A stretch of 64,000 bases of DNA from Echiichthys vipera (GCA_963691815.1 OY829646.1:22642694-22706693), one strand, 5' to 3'. Numbered from the stretch's first letter, positions 29,697-44,200 are shown. Translations and numbers: made by a program. The notes: generated by a model not told the origin, from the letters alone.

Positions 29697-32458
29697 CCCC
29701 GTCACAAGAATGTGAGAAATAAAAAACCTGAGGTGGCATTTATGCACCTGTATGAACCACCAAAGGCCCCGTTCAGAGCCTGCATGACTCCTGCAGTTGT
29801 GTGTAATTATCACGCCTTGAAAACATAAAGAGCAGGAGGTCAGTGTCGTATCACAGCTCCACAACATCGAGGACCGCCGTCAGACTCTGAGCGAGCCCTT
29901 GAAGGTCCAATAACACAGGATCTATGAATACGTTATGGTTCAAGTCCAAATGGAAATGTCTATCCTTTTACTTTGCATGATAAACAACTCCACTGTGTTA
30001 CAAAATAATAATTATATCTCGAAAGACAACAGAGGAAAACTTGATTTAGTGGAAAAAATGATGATTAAGAAACAGTTTTCATCCTGTTTCCTCGCATTAT
30101 TCACGCATTATACGGTTATAATGAGTATGAGAACACTGAAAATAACATTTCACACAAATTTAGGATGCTTTTCAACAGATCTCTGTCAATATGCCAACAT
30201 GCAACGGTGACCTTTAAAAATAATCTTTGGTTTACATTGTTTGCTTTTCAACAGAAAGTTAAACTGATTGTGTCACTTTTCATCCTGAAATTTCCCCCTG
30301 ATTGAATCCTCTGCAGAATCCTCTGATTAAGAAAACAGAAGTGTGAAAGCGTGTGCGCGCCCACCGACCTGAAACTACCTCACAAAGTTCTTTACTTATG
30401 TAAATGGTAAAACTGTAAATGATCATGTGAGAAAGTCAGTGGGTGCACAGTTACACACGACTGCACTGTTGCAACACAGACACTACTCAATATAATATAC
30501 TGTATTTCATAATTTCCGCCTACAATGTACAGACATCTGTTTGCAACAGTTTTGGAGGAACTCTGCGACAGGATAATTTGGTTCATGTGCATAAAACTGA
30601 TTATTAATTGTCACTCTATCGTCATCAAGTGCCTGTGTATCCTGCTGGCACTTGCTCAGAGTTTTAACCCGCGACTCTCTTCGCTCTTTTGGTCGCGTGT
30701 CAAGGCCACTAATGTGCAAGGCTTCGTTTGAGGAGCTCAACTGATCTCAAAGGCCGCGTTTCATCTTTGGTCTAACGTGTTTCGGTTATTTCACATTCCT
30801 CAGTAACCTTCTGCCGGAGATTAGTTGAGAGAGTAAAATAAACTCAGGTAGCAAACAACTCTTTGGGCTCTAGCGTCACAGTCACCGCTGCACATTGGCT
30901 GATAATAATACAAAACTACTTGGCAGACAAGTGCTAATCTTTATCTACTCTACAGCAACACAAAAGACTACTTGGAACAAAGGCAACTACAATGTGTACT
31001 CAGTAGTACATTATCTTCTAACAAAAATATAGTTTTATAAGGGTCATTCAATTCTTCACTTCCATCTCTGATTAAACACTTCCATCGCTTTTACTACAAT
31101 CATTCTTCACGTGTTGCATCCTCTCGTGGAGCTTCCCCCTCAGAAAGATTAGGCTTTGGTTTCCACTTCTGAGGGGACGCTTTTCCCACATTATAAAGCT
31201 TTTCTGTACCGACACGCCACTGCAAGCACTTCTGGTGTGAATCTTTACACAAATAAAAAGGAAGAAGTCAATAAACAAGAGTCTGTTGTAAAAAACAGAC
31301 GTTTTAGGACCTGAGGAGAAACTACAGAGGGGGTTTCCGTCTGTGGGGAGGGCAGCGCAAACATCTGAGCTACTGGCACAAAAAGTCGGAGATACATTCA
31401 TAGCATAGGCTATTAGGCAACTACACACTACAATAGTTTAGTACTGAGAAGATACCCTGTCAGTTAAGCATGTAACACTACATGACTTTTCAAATGTACT
31501 AAACTTTGTTCCCTGAGTTTAGGAAAACAATAATACAATAAAATTAATTCTTAATCGAGGTAGTATAAAACAGGAATAGCAAGGGCAGCTGCACACTGAC
31601 ATACATAACAAAAGCAGACATTCATTATCTTTTCATACCATTACTCAACAATGGTCAAAAAATGAACAAAAAATATACTATTAATAGTGGCTCAGTACCT
31701 CAGCAACATCTGAGGAAATAAATAACAAACTGTACGTGTGTTTTCCATCCGTCAGTCCACACAACAGGTGGAGCGGGAGGAGAGATCTGCAGCGCCCTTA
31801 CCATCCAGCAAAATCAGGACAAAGTAAGAGAAAATAACAAAATGGGATGACAATCTGAAGAAAAGTCATCAGGAAGTATCAAATGTAACGTAACTGAAGC
31901 AGCCCATCACATAACGTAGGTATAAGTAGTTATTAAAAATACAGTGTAAGTTTACCCGGAGGTAAACGGAGGTAGATAATCAGTGGAAAGGATTCACGCT
32001 TCCCTTCCGCTCCAGTGATAAACTCTCTTAAATAATGTCAGAAATGTCACTTTTTTTGTCACACTTTTGACACTCTTTTAAAACATTCATGGTGGGTGAG
32101 ATCATTTTATCCAAAAACATACACGCACAAATAAAGAGGGGAAAAAAAGACATTCATTGACCGAAAAGTAAAAGAAAATGACCCCCCCCTGCCAACGTTT
32201 CACACTGTAAAAGGCTTTTGTTGGCTTTCTGTTCACTGTATTGGACCAAAAGAGGGTAAAGCTGAAAAAGGTCTCTCTCCTTGTTTCTTTACACCTCTCT
32301 CTCAGACTTACATTCAGACCTGCGGTAAACCTGCACAAGAAAATGACTGCAGGAGGGTAAATGTTAAGTGGACGAGGTTGGGAGAATAAAGTTTACTAAT
32401 ACTTCACTGCTTCCTGTTTCTGTTGTAGCTGCCACATAGACTAGAGTACAGAAGAGTT

Positions 32459-32945
32459 GCATGAGAAGATTGATACCTCTCTCATATGTGTTTTTTCAAT
32501 ATGAAGCTACAGCCAGTTAGCTTAGCTTAGCACAAACACTGGAAACAGGTGGAAACAGCTAGCCTGGCTCTGAAGCTCATCAACTAACACGTTATATCTC
32601 GTTTGTTTAATCCAACAAAAAACTGAAGTGTAAAAATTACAATTCACAGTTTTATGGAGCGTCAGCTGTTACCAGGCAACCAGCAGAGACTCCAGGAAGT
32701 GGTCAAGACTAAGAGTCTGACACAGTAAAACCTGTAAAACCACATTTTGTTGTTTTTACACTTCATTTTTTTGTACAGATTTTAAAAAACTAGATTTAAT
32801 GTGTTGATAAGCAGGTGGAGTTGGTCCATTTTAGACCGGTCAGGATAGCCATTTACCTGTTTCCAGTGTTTGTGCTAAGCTAACGTTAGCAGCCTTATAT
32901 TTAACACAAGAGTGGCATCGATCTTCTCACCTAACTCTCTGCCAG
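32459..32945. mobile_element. Foldback teleost repeat ('TTAGCTTAGC' family), full copy
   Basis: The left arm carries GAAGATTGATACC, CCAGTTAGCTTAGCTTAGCA and CAAACACTGGAAACAGG. The right arm carries the inverse: CCTGTTTCCAGTGTTTGTG, CTAAGCTAACGTTAGCAG, GGCATCGATCTTCTC. Between them are CTAGCCTGGCTCTGAAGCTC and ACACGTTATATCTCG, hallmarks of a very abundant fish repeat. It has no coding capacity. Confidence 0.65.
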
Positions 32946-33071
32946 AAATAAACAAAAACATATGACGCTGCAGTGAGTACACAGCTGTTTTGACTAGTTT
33001 GCAAGAGTACCGCACAAACACACAATCTTACACACACGCACAGGCACACACACACACTCACTCACACTCTC

Positions 33072-35296
33072 TTACACACACTCAGACACACACACTTGGA
33101 GAGAAAGTGCAGACTGAGAACTGCTCTGCGCTTCATGATGACAGCCGGCGTTCTCGACGGACTCCATTGACTTCAGGTCAGTCCGACTTCCCTCCGTCAG
33201 CTCGCCCGACTCTTTGGAGGGGCCACTGCAGTCAGAGCCTCCGCTGTCCTCCGCTGCCAGAGACGGTGGGCGGCTGCTGGTGCCAGATGACAGGTTGGTC
33301 ATCTCTGTCTCGTCGTGAGAGTAACGACCCGAATCGCCAGTTTCGTGGCTGCCCTCGCTGTTGGAGGAGCCCTCTGAGTCACTGGGACGCCAGAGCAGGG
33401 CCTGCAGGGTGGTGGGCTGGTCTGGAGACATGGACAGCTCTTCCTCGTAGGTCAACACTGTGGTACCGTGCTGGTAGGACGCAGCGCAGTGTGTCATATT
33501 CTACAGCACAGAGAAAATGAGTGTTTATGGCTCAGCTGTGAAGTCGCACAGAGTATCTTGATACCAAGAAACAGAAAAATATCTTCTTCTGCCTTCACAT
33601 GCTGTCATCCAAACTACAAATATGAGCCTCTGAAGTCATTTTGACACAGTTTTCCAGTCTTTAATGCAGCATATTAATATGAATTACTCTCTCAATGTGT
33701 TTTATTTCCACTTAACATTGTAGCTCTTTGAGTAACCTTTGCCATGATAATAAAAAAAAACCTCTATATATTCTCCTAACATCTTTTATGGTTCTCACTT
33801 ACACTGGACTCACAATTACCAAATGTTGAATGAGAAACTGGAAACACACCCTTTCAATACAAAAATTCACTCTGATACGAAGGCCTTCCCCTGAGTTGAG
33901 CTCAGTAATGCTTACTCCCCAGGCTGAATACTACCTCCAACAAACTCCTTTCAACTCACGACAAGAGACTCCCTTGTGATTTAAAAACACTGGGAAACAA
34001 TGAATTGGGAGTATTTTCCCCTCTACCAATTTACAAGTTGCTGATGACAATTTAACTCACCTGCACAGCTTTACTGTCCTTTTTCACATTACTGCTGAAG
34101 GAAAACCACTTCTCTTTCTTATCGGTGCCGGGTCGAACAGGGCCGAGCGAGTTGATAATGAGATTTGATCCACCCTGCAAGAGAAAAATAAATATTTATT
34201 TAAGTATGAAAAGGTAGGAGCCATATGCAGTATATACGTATACCAACTACATTGTATGGGGTTTGATTACCTCAGGTTTTCACACTAATTAGTATCATTA
34301 TCGACAAAAAACTAAATTCCAATGTTTCTCCAGGATTTAAAGTGTACTTCCAGCGCAAAATCATTGCATGGTCGTTCTCAGCAATTACATACATCAAATA
34401 GGCCATAAAGACAGTTTCTTTCGTGTAACAACTATTAACGGAGAAATCCCGGAGAGTCGCTAACAGCCGGATTAGCTGATTAGCTCGGGGTGTTACAGTG
34501 AAGGCATTAAAACATCTTTTTAACCACTAATACTGCTCAAGATAACAGCAAACCTCTGCAGCAGCATGAGAAGAGTCCCTACACATAAAACAAAGCACCA
34601 ATGGGCTCCTTCCTTTTGGATTGACTTTGTTAATCGACTTGAATGGATTTTACTACTAGAGGAGCTGGTACCGGGGTCAGTTGGTAAGTCTTTCAAAACA
34701 CTTTTTATATAAACTCTGGGTTACTGACTACGTTGTCGGTGCTTTGTTAAATGTTTGTTAAACTCTAATCATGCTACTGCAGAGCTTTGGTGTTATTTTG
34801 AGCAGTGTTAGTGGTTAAAAAAGACATTTTAATGCCTTCACTGTAAAAAGACCATGGGATGACTTTTGCCGGAATTACACTTTAAGTGACGTGTTACATG
34901 CTGTACCAAGTGTCAAGTACCTTGGCATCAATGAAATGGTTCGGACTCATCATGGGCACACTCTCAGGAGCGTTCCCAGCTTGTCCCTCAGAGTCCAGAT
35001 GTCCTGCAGCTGAGGCAGATGTGTTCACGCCTTCTCTGTATGTCTTAAAAGCTGAAAATTTTCTGGAGGGAAACAAACAAACATCATGTACAGAAAGAGG
35101 ATACTCAAGGACTTTTGCTGTTATATGATATGTACTGGCTGCTTTTTCTAAGTGTTCAGAACGACTAAGTACCTGTTTTTGCCTCTGCAGACGATGATGA
35201 AAGCACAGATGATGATGCAGATGAGAGCGATGCACACTCCCACGGTGATCCCGGTCATTGACTTTTGGTCCAGGTGGTAGAAGCCGTCAGAAAAGG
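33072..35296 (-). CDS. prtg: PRTG exons for the membrane helix and cytoplasmic tail
   Basis: 35173-35296 encodes the helix ITVGVCIALICIIICAFIIV followed by CRGKNR. 34921-35062, 34061-34174 and 33072-33500 encode a Ser/Thr/Glu-rich cytoplasmic tail of about 220 residues, with KKEKWFSFSSNVKKDSKAVQ and SDSEGSSNSEGSHETGDSG. The final residues (SLQVCVSECV) are read from a CA/GT-rich simple repeat that also provides the stop codon. Confidence 0.9.
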
Positions 35297-38200
35297 CTGT
35301 GAAGGATGAAGGCAGCGTTGTCAGATTAACACTCATAGTGGAGACAGGAAGACCCCAGATATGAAGTGATTCTCTCAGGATGATGATGATGGTACTGACC
35401 TGGATCCTGACCGGAGGAGAGATCCGCTCGCACCGTCAGCTCCAACGTGTGAGAGAACGGCCCATCACCCATGTTGTTGGACGCAGAAACTTTCACAAAG
35501 TAAATCTGGCCAGGCTTCAGGTTCTCCAGCAGCGCCATGGTGATGGTTCCTGTTGGTGAGATTCAACTCTGGGGTTTAACACATGGTGAGCATATTGTTG
35601 TCTTTTTAACCGTATTTAGTGGTTTTTATTCAAGTTAAGATATTTCATGACTCCACTCTGAGCTAATGTAGTGCAAAGCGTTTTTTTGTATTTTTCATCA
35701 CAAACTACAGTTAAGTGTTTAACTTCATTTAGTGGTTATATTTAAAGGAACAATTCAACAGTTTTAGGATGTGTTTATTTGTTTTCTTTCTGAGAATTGG
35801 ATAAGAAGATAGATCCCACTCTCTTATTTGAACACTATAGAGCGGCAAAGTCCCGCCGCTGTATTTCCAGTATGGGGACCTCAATATGAATTTCTGATGC
35901 ATTAATTCCTCTTTTTAAAGATATATTTCATGCAAAAAAATGACTAATTATCGTGCAGAAGTTTGATAATGGTAGGTTTTTATGTGAAGCCACTTTGTTA
36001 ACTACAACTCTCGACGCGAATGATATATACGTCACTACCCACATGGCAATATCGCTGCTCCACTTTACCGCTTTTCTCCAAGGGGAGGATAATCGCATCG
36101 AAAGGGGTGAAAACCATTACAAGTCGGGGCATGTGGAGATTTTTACTTACGCTGTGAGAAAGGGTGATGACGTCGCACACGTGACATGACATGTAGTCTC
36201 TCTCTTTTTTTCTTTCTCTACAGCCTTAAACTGAACAATTGCACGATAAACAGTAAAACTCTTAACATAAAAAATCATCATTTAAATCCACAAACACCTT
36301 ATTTCTTATTCGGGGCATATAACGACTGGGACCAGCAAATAATCAAATTATCTGCATTGAGACCCATTTTTTTTTTTTTAATCTCAGGTCCCATGGAGGT
36401 CTAGCAGAAGGGGCAGGACTTCGCCACTCTATCAAGAAGCAAGAGCCAGGAGCGAGTTAGCTAAGCTTAGCATAAAGACTGGAAACAGCGAGCCTGGCTC
36501 TCTCCAGAGGGAACATAATCCACCAACCGGCATCTCTAAAGCTCATTTATTAATACGTTACATTTTGTTTGTTTAATCTGTATGAAAAATAAGGTGTAGA
36601 ACTGACAAATCTCAGAAATAGAAGTAGAGTTTCAAGTTTCCTTGTTCCTTTAATGTCCAAATACTTGAAACACATATGTTACTGTGGAGACACCTCTGAC
36701 TTTTCCAGCCAGCTGACCTTTGAAGAACGGGACTTTGTGATGCAGTGAGGGAAAAACATAAAACAATCCACTTGGCTGAGAGGTGCTATGTGAGAGGAGA
36801 GCAGGGGGTCAGGGGATCAGGGCTATACACATTCCCTTATCCAGTACCACCCAGTCTTCACGCCACCAGGGTCCCATCAGAAACCGAAAGGGGGTGGGTG
36901 CTCAGTTTGCGGGGGCTGGGCAGAGCTGGAGCTGCTTTGTGAACGGCTTCACTTTTGACCCCTTCACCAGGGGCAAAGGGGAATTGTCTTTTTTGTTGTT
37001 TTCTGAGGTCATCTGCCCTGTGAATCACCTACGCTGCTTCACAAACCAGATACAACGACAGCTTTATAACGCCTGTGACTGAGTGGAAAGCTTTACAAAG
37101 AGTTCTCACTTTATTTTGGTTAGGGCACACATATTGGTCATGTTGATTTAGATTTTCTACCCTTTGCACATTAACTTTATTTATTCATGCCTTAATCATT
37201 TTTCTATGAACAGATAACACTCATTTACAGTTTATATTTATGTGAACCTGTCCCATCCTAAGCATAAATTCAGAGACAAAATGGCTCCCTGATAACTGTT
37301 ATACAGTTGCAAAGTTTTTCATCAGAAACTGTGAATGTTGCTTTTAGACGTGTACACAAAAATTCTGCTCTAATGTTCTACACAATGAAAACAATTTTAA
37401 AAGGTAACTTTTGGACATAGTTGTGACTAAACAAGTTTTAAAGAGCAACCAGAACACTGCACAGTTACACAGTGTATGAGGTCTGTATGCTGATTAATTA
37501 AGTAAGTTTATCCACAATGAAAACTAATTAAGTACTTGTAATTTTGACAAAGATGACACTTTACAGCAGTACAGAAAACATATAAACTCTAAACACCTGT
37601 GGGGTTCATTCTTTTTGCTTAACCACATTGCAAATTAGATATTAAAGTTACATTTACGTAACACGTTTTTGTGTGAAAAGGGTCAATAAGAAGGTAAATC
37701 AAAGTCTTTGTTGTAATCACATGAAACCTCCAAACAAAAGACAAAAGCAGTGAGCTCAGTCTGTCCTGGCAGCATTCAGGGTGAAATGAGTTACTGATTT
37801 CCAATGGAGCGTTTGTGTAGGAGGAAGTCTTTGTGGTTCTCCCTGCACATCTGTATCACCTCTTTCTCTACACAACTCTTGCCACACTGCTCCTTACCTT
37901 CTCTGTGCAGCACTTGCCATTCCCCAGCTATCCAGGCGTGTCTGGAGGCATACAGGATGGTGTAGTGTGTCACAGCTACGGTGGGTTCATCCGGGGGTTT
38001 CCATGAAACCAGCGCTGTGTCCTCTTCAATCAGAGTCACTTTCACATTTGAAGGGGGCAGAGTGGGAGCTGAAAAGAACAAAGTCAAATAAAAATACCAT
38101 GCAGCAGCAGTAACAAACCCCTGGTACACTTCAGAGATGTAATGAATAAGATCATAATGCTCGTTAACTCTGCGCTCACCGTCAGGTAAAGTGCTCTGAT

Positions 38201-41200
38201 AGACCACAGGGCTCCAGGGGCTGGACAGCTGGTCAATGTGAAGGCGGATAGCAAACTCATACTTGGTGTTGGGCTCCAGATCTCGCACCAGGAGGCTCTG
38301 CTTACTCCTGCACAAGAAAGACATGACAGTGGCTTTTAAAGGGCCAGTTCATTCAAAATGTACTACATTTCCTTTTTGACTAGACGAGGAATCAGTTCAG
38401 CTTGATTAACTGAGGTTTAGAGGTGGTTGTTAGCTATGTAGAACAGAGGGGGTCAGGTTTTTTTTTCCAGCCAAGAACCCCTTACAAGATATAAAATATA
38501 CTCATGAACACTGTGTCCCTTGGGTTAATTTGACGTAGCCTAGTGTTATACGTCTATAGTCTTGAGGAAGAACAACACAAGAGAAAAGTCTTAGATATAA
38601 GATAAAGAACTGTATTAAAAATATTTGCAGATTCTCAGAGTTATAGATTTGTTCGATACGGTCATATCTATCTATCAAAAATGTATATCATGATATTTAA
38701 ATGAAGGAATCTGAAAACTCTTCACCCCGCAGAGAACTCATTGGTCTAGATCCCTGTAATAAAATACACTTCGATAGATTTTTTTTTTTTACATTCAATA
38801 ACTTTAACAGCCTGTGTCTCCTCCTGATGGAGTTAGTCACATTAATCCACATGTTATCAAGTTTTACTGTTTGAACTTTTAGTAAAAGGTTTTGCCCAGA
38901 AGGGGGTGATGTGGAGCTGTGCTGGCAGTTTGGGGAAGAAAACACGGAGAGGTTTTGACCCGTAAACTTTCCCCAACAAGTGTGAGGAAAACGTTTATGT
39001 ACTAAGGTGTAAAGAGTTGTACAGAAACAGTTTTGGTTATATGATACAGCTGAGGTGGTGATATATTATTATAATCATTATTGTCAATAACAGAATAAGA
39101 TATGAACTGCACTGTGACATAAGACCAAGTCACCAGTAAACAAAACACAGTTACATGTGTTTTACATCTGGTTTCACTTTCCATGATCACTCCTCTCCAC
39201 ACAGAATAGCATCATACAGAAGTACGACAAACTTATTAAAGCTGCACTAAATGATATTATAGTTCAACACAATGATTAAAACAACCTTAAATGAAAAGTT
39301 GTATTCTTACGTCTGCAGGTAGAGCACCAGCGAGGCGTTCTGCAGGCCAACTGGGTTGCAGCGGACAGTGTAGTTGATCACATGGCTGGAGGTGAAGGCA
39401 GCTCGACCCCAGTGCAGAAACACAGCAGTCGAGCTGTTAGTCTTGGTGTACACATTGTGTGGAGGAGGTGGAGGGGGCACCAGGCGATCTCTAACAGCTG
39501 CAAGATGCATTAACAAATGTTCAAATGCAAGCCACACCGTCATGATTATATATTTTCAAGTTATAAACCCTTAAAACATCTATTTTCCATTATATTTTGG
39601 AACTTACAGACACATCCGGGGGTGCTGATAGTCTGGTCTGCCTGGTAGCCATCTCCGACAAAGTTATAAGCAAGAAGCTTAACGTGGTACTTCTTCCTTG
39701 GGTCTACATTAAGAAAAAGAAAGAAACCAAAATGTCTTGATAAATACCTTGTTAAAAAAAAGTTCTTGCAGCAAAATACATCAGTCCGTGCGCAGCCCCT
39801 CAGATCTGGACTTTCTCACTTATTCACCATTGACCACAACACCACTACCGATGACAACCTGATTCCTGCAGCTAACAGAAAGCAGGGGTGATACATGAAA
39901 GAGACCTGGACTGTGTGGGTGTGGGGTCAGTGAAGGTTCTGACGTGATGGTGTGGTGGGAACCAGAGGTGAGGCAGTGTGACAGATGCTCAGTGGCACAA
40001 GTCCTTTGGTCCGTTTCTGCAGCAGAACAGAAGATCTCCACTATCCATCACCCTGTCACCACGAGCCTTTTGATAAAATAAGAAGGCCCTTTCTCCGGCC
40101 CCGGTCAGGTCAGCTGATCAGTGGTCAGCGGCCACTCCTATTCAGGTCCAGAATCTGGGGGTCAAATTGACGGACAAAATCCCCTGGGAAGGACGGTCGC
40201 TGACCGTCGACAGCAGTTTCAGGCCTCAGTGACCCTGAAGACCCTGCGCTGAACAAAAGCCATCTGACCAAATGTTCCTTTCACCCCTAAAAGACTAATG
40301 ATCAGGATCTGATTTAAATGTTGCATGCAACATCGATACTGTGAGTCATATCCGTCAACTCTTACAGATATGACTCACAATATCAGTAAAATAAATGCAC
40401 ACTGATCCCCAACCACTTTCATTCATGTTGCTGAATTTGGTCACAGATTGGTGGGAAGATGAAAATCACTCCTGCAACACTGTTTTTGCTTGACAAAATA
40501 CAGTCAAAGTATTTTCTAATTTGATATCTGTTAGGAAGTGTTAAGATGAGAGTGGGACCACTTGGGATCACAAATTCACTTTGCTATGAGTGCTACCTCT
40601 AAACTGTTTGTGCTTACTAGTCGATGTGTATTAACTGTAAAATACGCGACAACAGATACCACTCTAGAACAATATATTCTTGCAGGGAATGTTGGTTACA
40701 GAAGCACATAAAGACATGTATCGCTCAAACATGAACATGTTAATTTTGCTTAACTTGACACTAAAATAATGGGGACCTTATTACTATTATTACAGTCCTG
40801 TCTATCCTGCAGAAACGTCTATTGCTGTATGAGACATGTAGGGGCTCTTGAGGAGATGAGGCAGACCACAGGAGATGAATTTGTTTCCATGGAGTTAAGA
40901 GAAGTTTAGGAGAGGGTGGAGTGGAGCCACTGGCAGCCCCGTACAGCCTCGAGGAGTTTCACAGGAGACAGACCGGGGCCAGCAGGTCAGGCCGAGATTA
41001 AACTCTGAAAGAATCTGAGGTCACGGGTGTGGAATATAAGATGAGCCTCTTCTTTGCTCTCCCTGCCAAAAACTACACAGCTAATTGCAATGACAATTAA
41101 GAGTAAGGGGAAAATATTAACAAACTAATCACCAGGGATTCATGAGACTAATGCCTCATGAATCGCTGGAAGAATTCTCTGCACAGGGAAGATACATTTC

Positions 41201-44200
41201 TAGGAAAATAAGTTCTCTTGATGCTTTTCTTTTTCTTGTTGCAAGAGATAAATAAAACCTGAACTTGCATTGGCCTGTATTTCTTGTACAATGTCCACCT
41301 CGTTATCCAGAGTTTCTGCCTAGTGTTTGTTATGCCTCAGTGTCCACCTCTAAAGAGGCGCAGGCACATAGTATGCACCTCTACCCAGCCCCACGATACA
41401 ATGGGCCTGAGATAATTATGCGAGAGAGTTGGTCTGCGAGGGGGGGAGCTGTGACATCTGGGCCACGACCTTTGACATGGAATCTGGGCAAGCTAAATCC
41501 TGCAAAAGGAGGGCTGATAGGGCTCTCTCTGAGGGGGGAGGGTCAAGCAGAGGAAGTGAGTGGAAAAACAGGGAAACACCAAGAGCCAAAATAAAATGCC
41601 ACTTCATAGGTGAGGACAACAAGGTGTCCTGATAAGAGAAAACTCAGAGGACAGGTCTGAATTTTTGCACACGATGGACCTGACACCTGAGGCTCTCACC
41701 TTATAACCCGACACGATGTGACCATGTACTAATAAATATACTCTATAAGATTTGTATTTGTATTTAATTATTTGTTTTTAAAAATGGGACAGAACATTTA
41801 CATGTAAATATGTGTGGGATTGTAGCCAGGCGGCTAAATTGCATCACTCGTCCCATTGGCAGGTAGAAAGAGACGAGAGACGGGAAAGACATCAAAACAA
41901 GTAAAAATATAACAGAAGAAAATAAGGCATAACATAACAATGCCAGAGCTGACAGTTATAAAAAAAACATCTAATATAAAGTGGCAATTGGGTATACAAA
42001 CTCTGGTTATTATTGCAGTATGCCAGGAAAGTGCAAAATGCTATTGCTGACTGTCCTTAATAAAGTGCTTAAAGTGCTTGATTTTAAAGTGCTGGATTGC
42101 ATTTCATACTTGAAACAAAACAAAAAGGACAAGAGTCACATTCTGTATACCTTTTCACTGGAATTTCATGGAAATTCATTGCTAGACAACTGCCCCAGTC
42201 CTCATTACCTTCCTTGTCAGCAGATGTCACCCATATTCGTCGCAACAGGAAGATCCTTATATGTAGGCTGCGATTAACGTTTATTTCCATTATCAATTGA
42301 TCTGTTAACTATTGTCTTGATTTGTCGTTTAAAGGGTCTGTACTCGACATTCAGAGCATTAATACAGCAGCAAACAAATATTTTCTGTGTAAAGATATAG
42401 AGACAGAGATAGAGCAGGTCACTCTCCCTCTGTGTGTGTCTGTATCTGAGTTTATCTGTTTGTTTTGATAGCCAGTCCGGCTGCACATGCCTGTTAGTGC
42501 GTGTTAGTTGTTAGTGCGTGTGGTTGTACTAGGAAGCGGTCTGTGAGAGCCATGTGGAGGCAATCTCAACCCACTTTTTTATCTTGAGTACTGCTCCTTT
42601 AATTTGTGAAACATCAAAAGTTTGTGCCCCTAACTCTCAAAGTTAACATTTTCAAATGTCTTGGTTTGCACTTTAATCAGTCCCAAACCAAATCATATTC
42701 AGTTTACAGTGACATAAAACACAGGAAAGCACTAATGATGGGCATTTTTTGCTGAAATGATTCACCCATTACCAAGTCTGATGCCAATTCATGTTCAATT
42801 AACCGACTAATTGTTTCAGCACTACCTGATAAAGAAGTGGATGCAGAACTAGAATTACAAAACATAAATGCAGCAGCATTACTACACATTACATTAATAA
42901 GGGTGCTGCATTCTGCTCGAGTTGCCATTCCTTTAGGGAACCATTTTCCTGTCCCTCCCACTGGGATAAATCTCACATGGCCTTACTCTCATAAATTATG
43001 CTCTTTGCATTAAGGAGAATATTTGAGCCATTTGTGCCCCCCCCCCCCCCCTTTTTTTTTACAGCCAAAATGCAGATCCTGTTGGCCCCTCAGGTTTTTG
43101 TTCTGCCCTGCGAAAGCTCCCCCAGGCCGCAGAGAGCCAGACCTGAACAGGGGCCATAAATGTCAACTTCTGCATGAACCCTCACACCAGCATCTATCAT
43201 CTCTCCCTCGCTCTCCTCCCCCTCTCTCTTTTGCCCTTTACTCACACAAATCAACAGACACATACTGACACACACACTCAAGTCAAGCACAAAATGACAA
43301 ATCTACAGTAGTTTTCACACTAAGCACGCTTTGCCTTGGGATTAATCAAAGGAGGGGACAAGATGTGAGACGGCCTGCAGCGATGAGATAAATCTACAGT
43401 TGTGTAAACAGCGCTGCCTGGTGCCAACAGGTATGAGAGGTATTTAAGCCTTGGCGACTACATGTTCTGCTCATGAGCCAAGCAGAGAACACACACGTGG
43501 GGAAAGGTCACATCACCGTGTCATTTATACCCAACTGGAGCCTCTCAAACACATTCCTGTCTCTCAGGTTGTTGTTTCAATTATCTGGATTGGTCATAAG
43601 TGATAATTTAACAGCCAGCTCAGAGCAGCTCCTTCTGCAGCTGTACACAAAGCTGAATGAGCAGCATCCAGTTTTTGCAACAGCGGACAGTTCAGAAACC
43701 AATCTTATTGGCAAAAAAATGGATGGCTGCACAGGTAATGTTATTTACAGTACTAGCAGATTTAATTTGCAAAGTAATGACCTGCTGAGGAAATCCTACA
43801 GTCAGCATTTGGTCTCAAGGACACAAAATGTGGACATCTGTAGCTTTCAATCTAAAGAGTACTTCAATATGCAGCTACAAACCATTGCAAATAATGCCTC
43901 AGAAGAAACTCACAGTAGGTGAGAAAAGAAATATATTTTACAGTGATTCAAGCATAAAAGTGCAGGTAGAAAGTGCATATATTTGTACGCAAATATAATA
44001 AACAGAAAACTATTCCCACAGGATGAGCTACGTAGTTCCTGCTCTTTGATGTAATTTCACTGTTAAAGTACAACAGGAGTAGAATGAGAGAACGGATATT
44101 CATTCAAATCCACATACTGTAGCAGGACTGTCAGGGTGGTGGACATTTTTAAGTGTACAGTTGCCATTGCAATGAACTGTATGCGTGGAGATGCGTCTTT

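Larger units (their letters stand above)
29303..33071 (-). other. prtg: Possible PRTG 3' UTR and flanking DNA
   Basis: No other gene was recognised in these 3.8 kb. The stretch contains a perfect 18-bp hairpin (29651-29696), a foldback repeat (32459-32945) and CA-rich DNA just after the stop codon. Whether it is transcribed as 3' UTR is not visible from the sequence. Confidence 0.3.

Noticed and set aside
32990..33520. Plus-strand open frame of 176 codons
   Set aside because: Antisense to the last PRTG exon, which has a clear protein match, correct splice site and phase.
39985..40170. Possible retroelement coding fragment
   Set aside because: A short frame with no clear reverse-transcriptase or other motif; not supportable.
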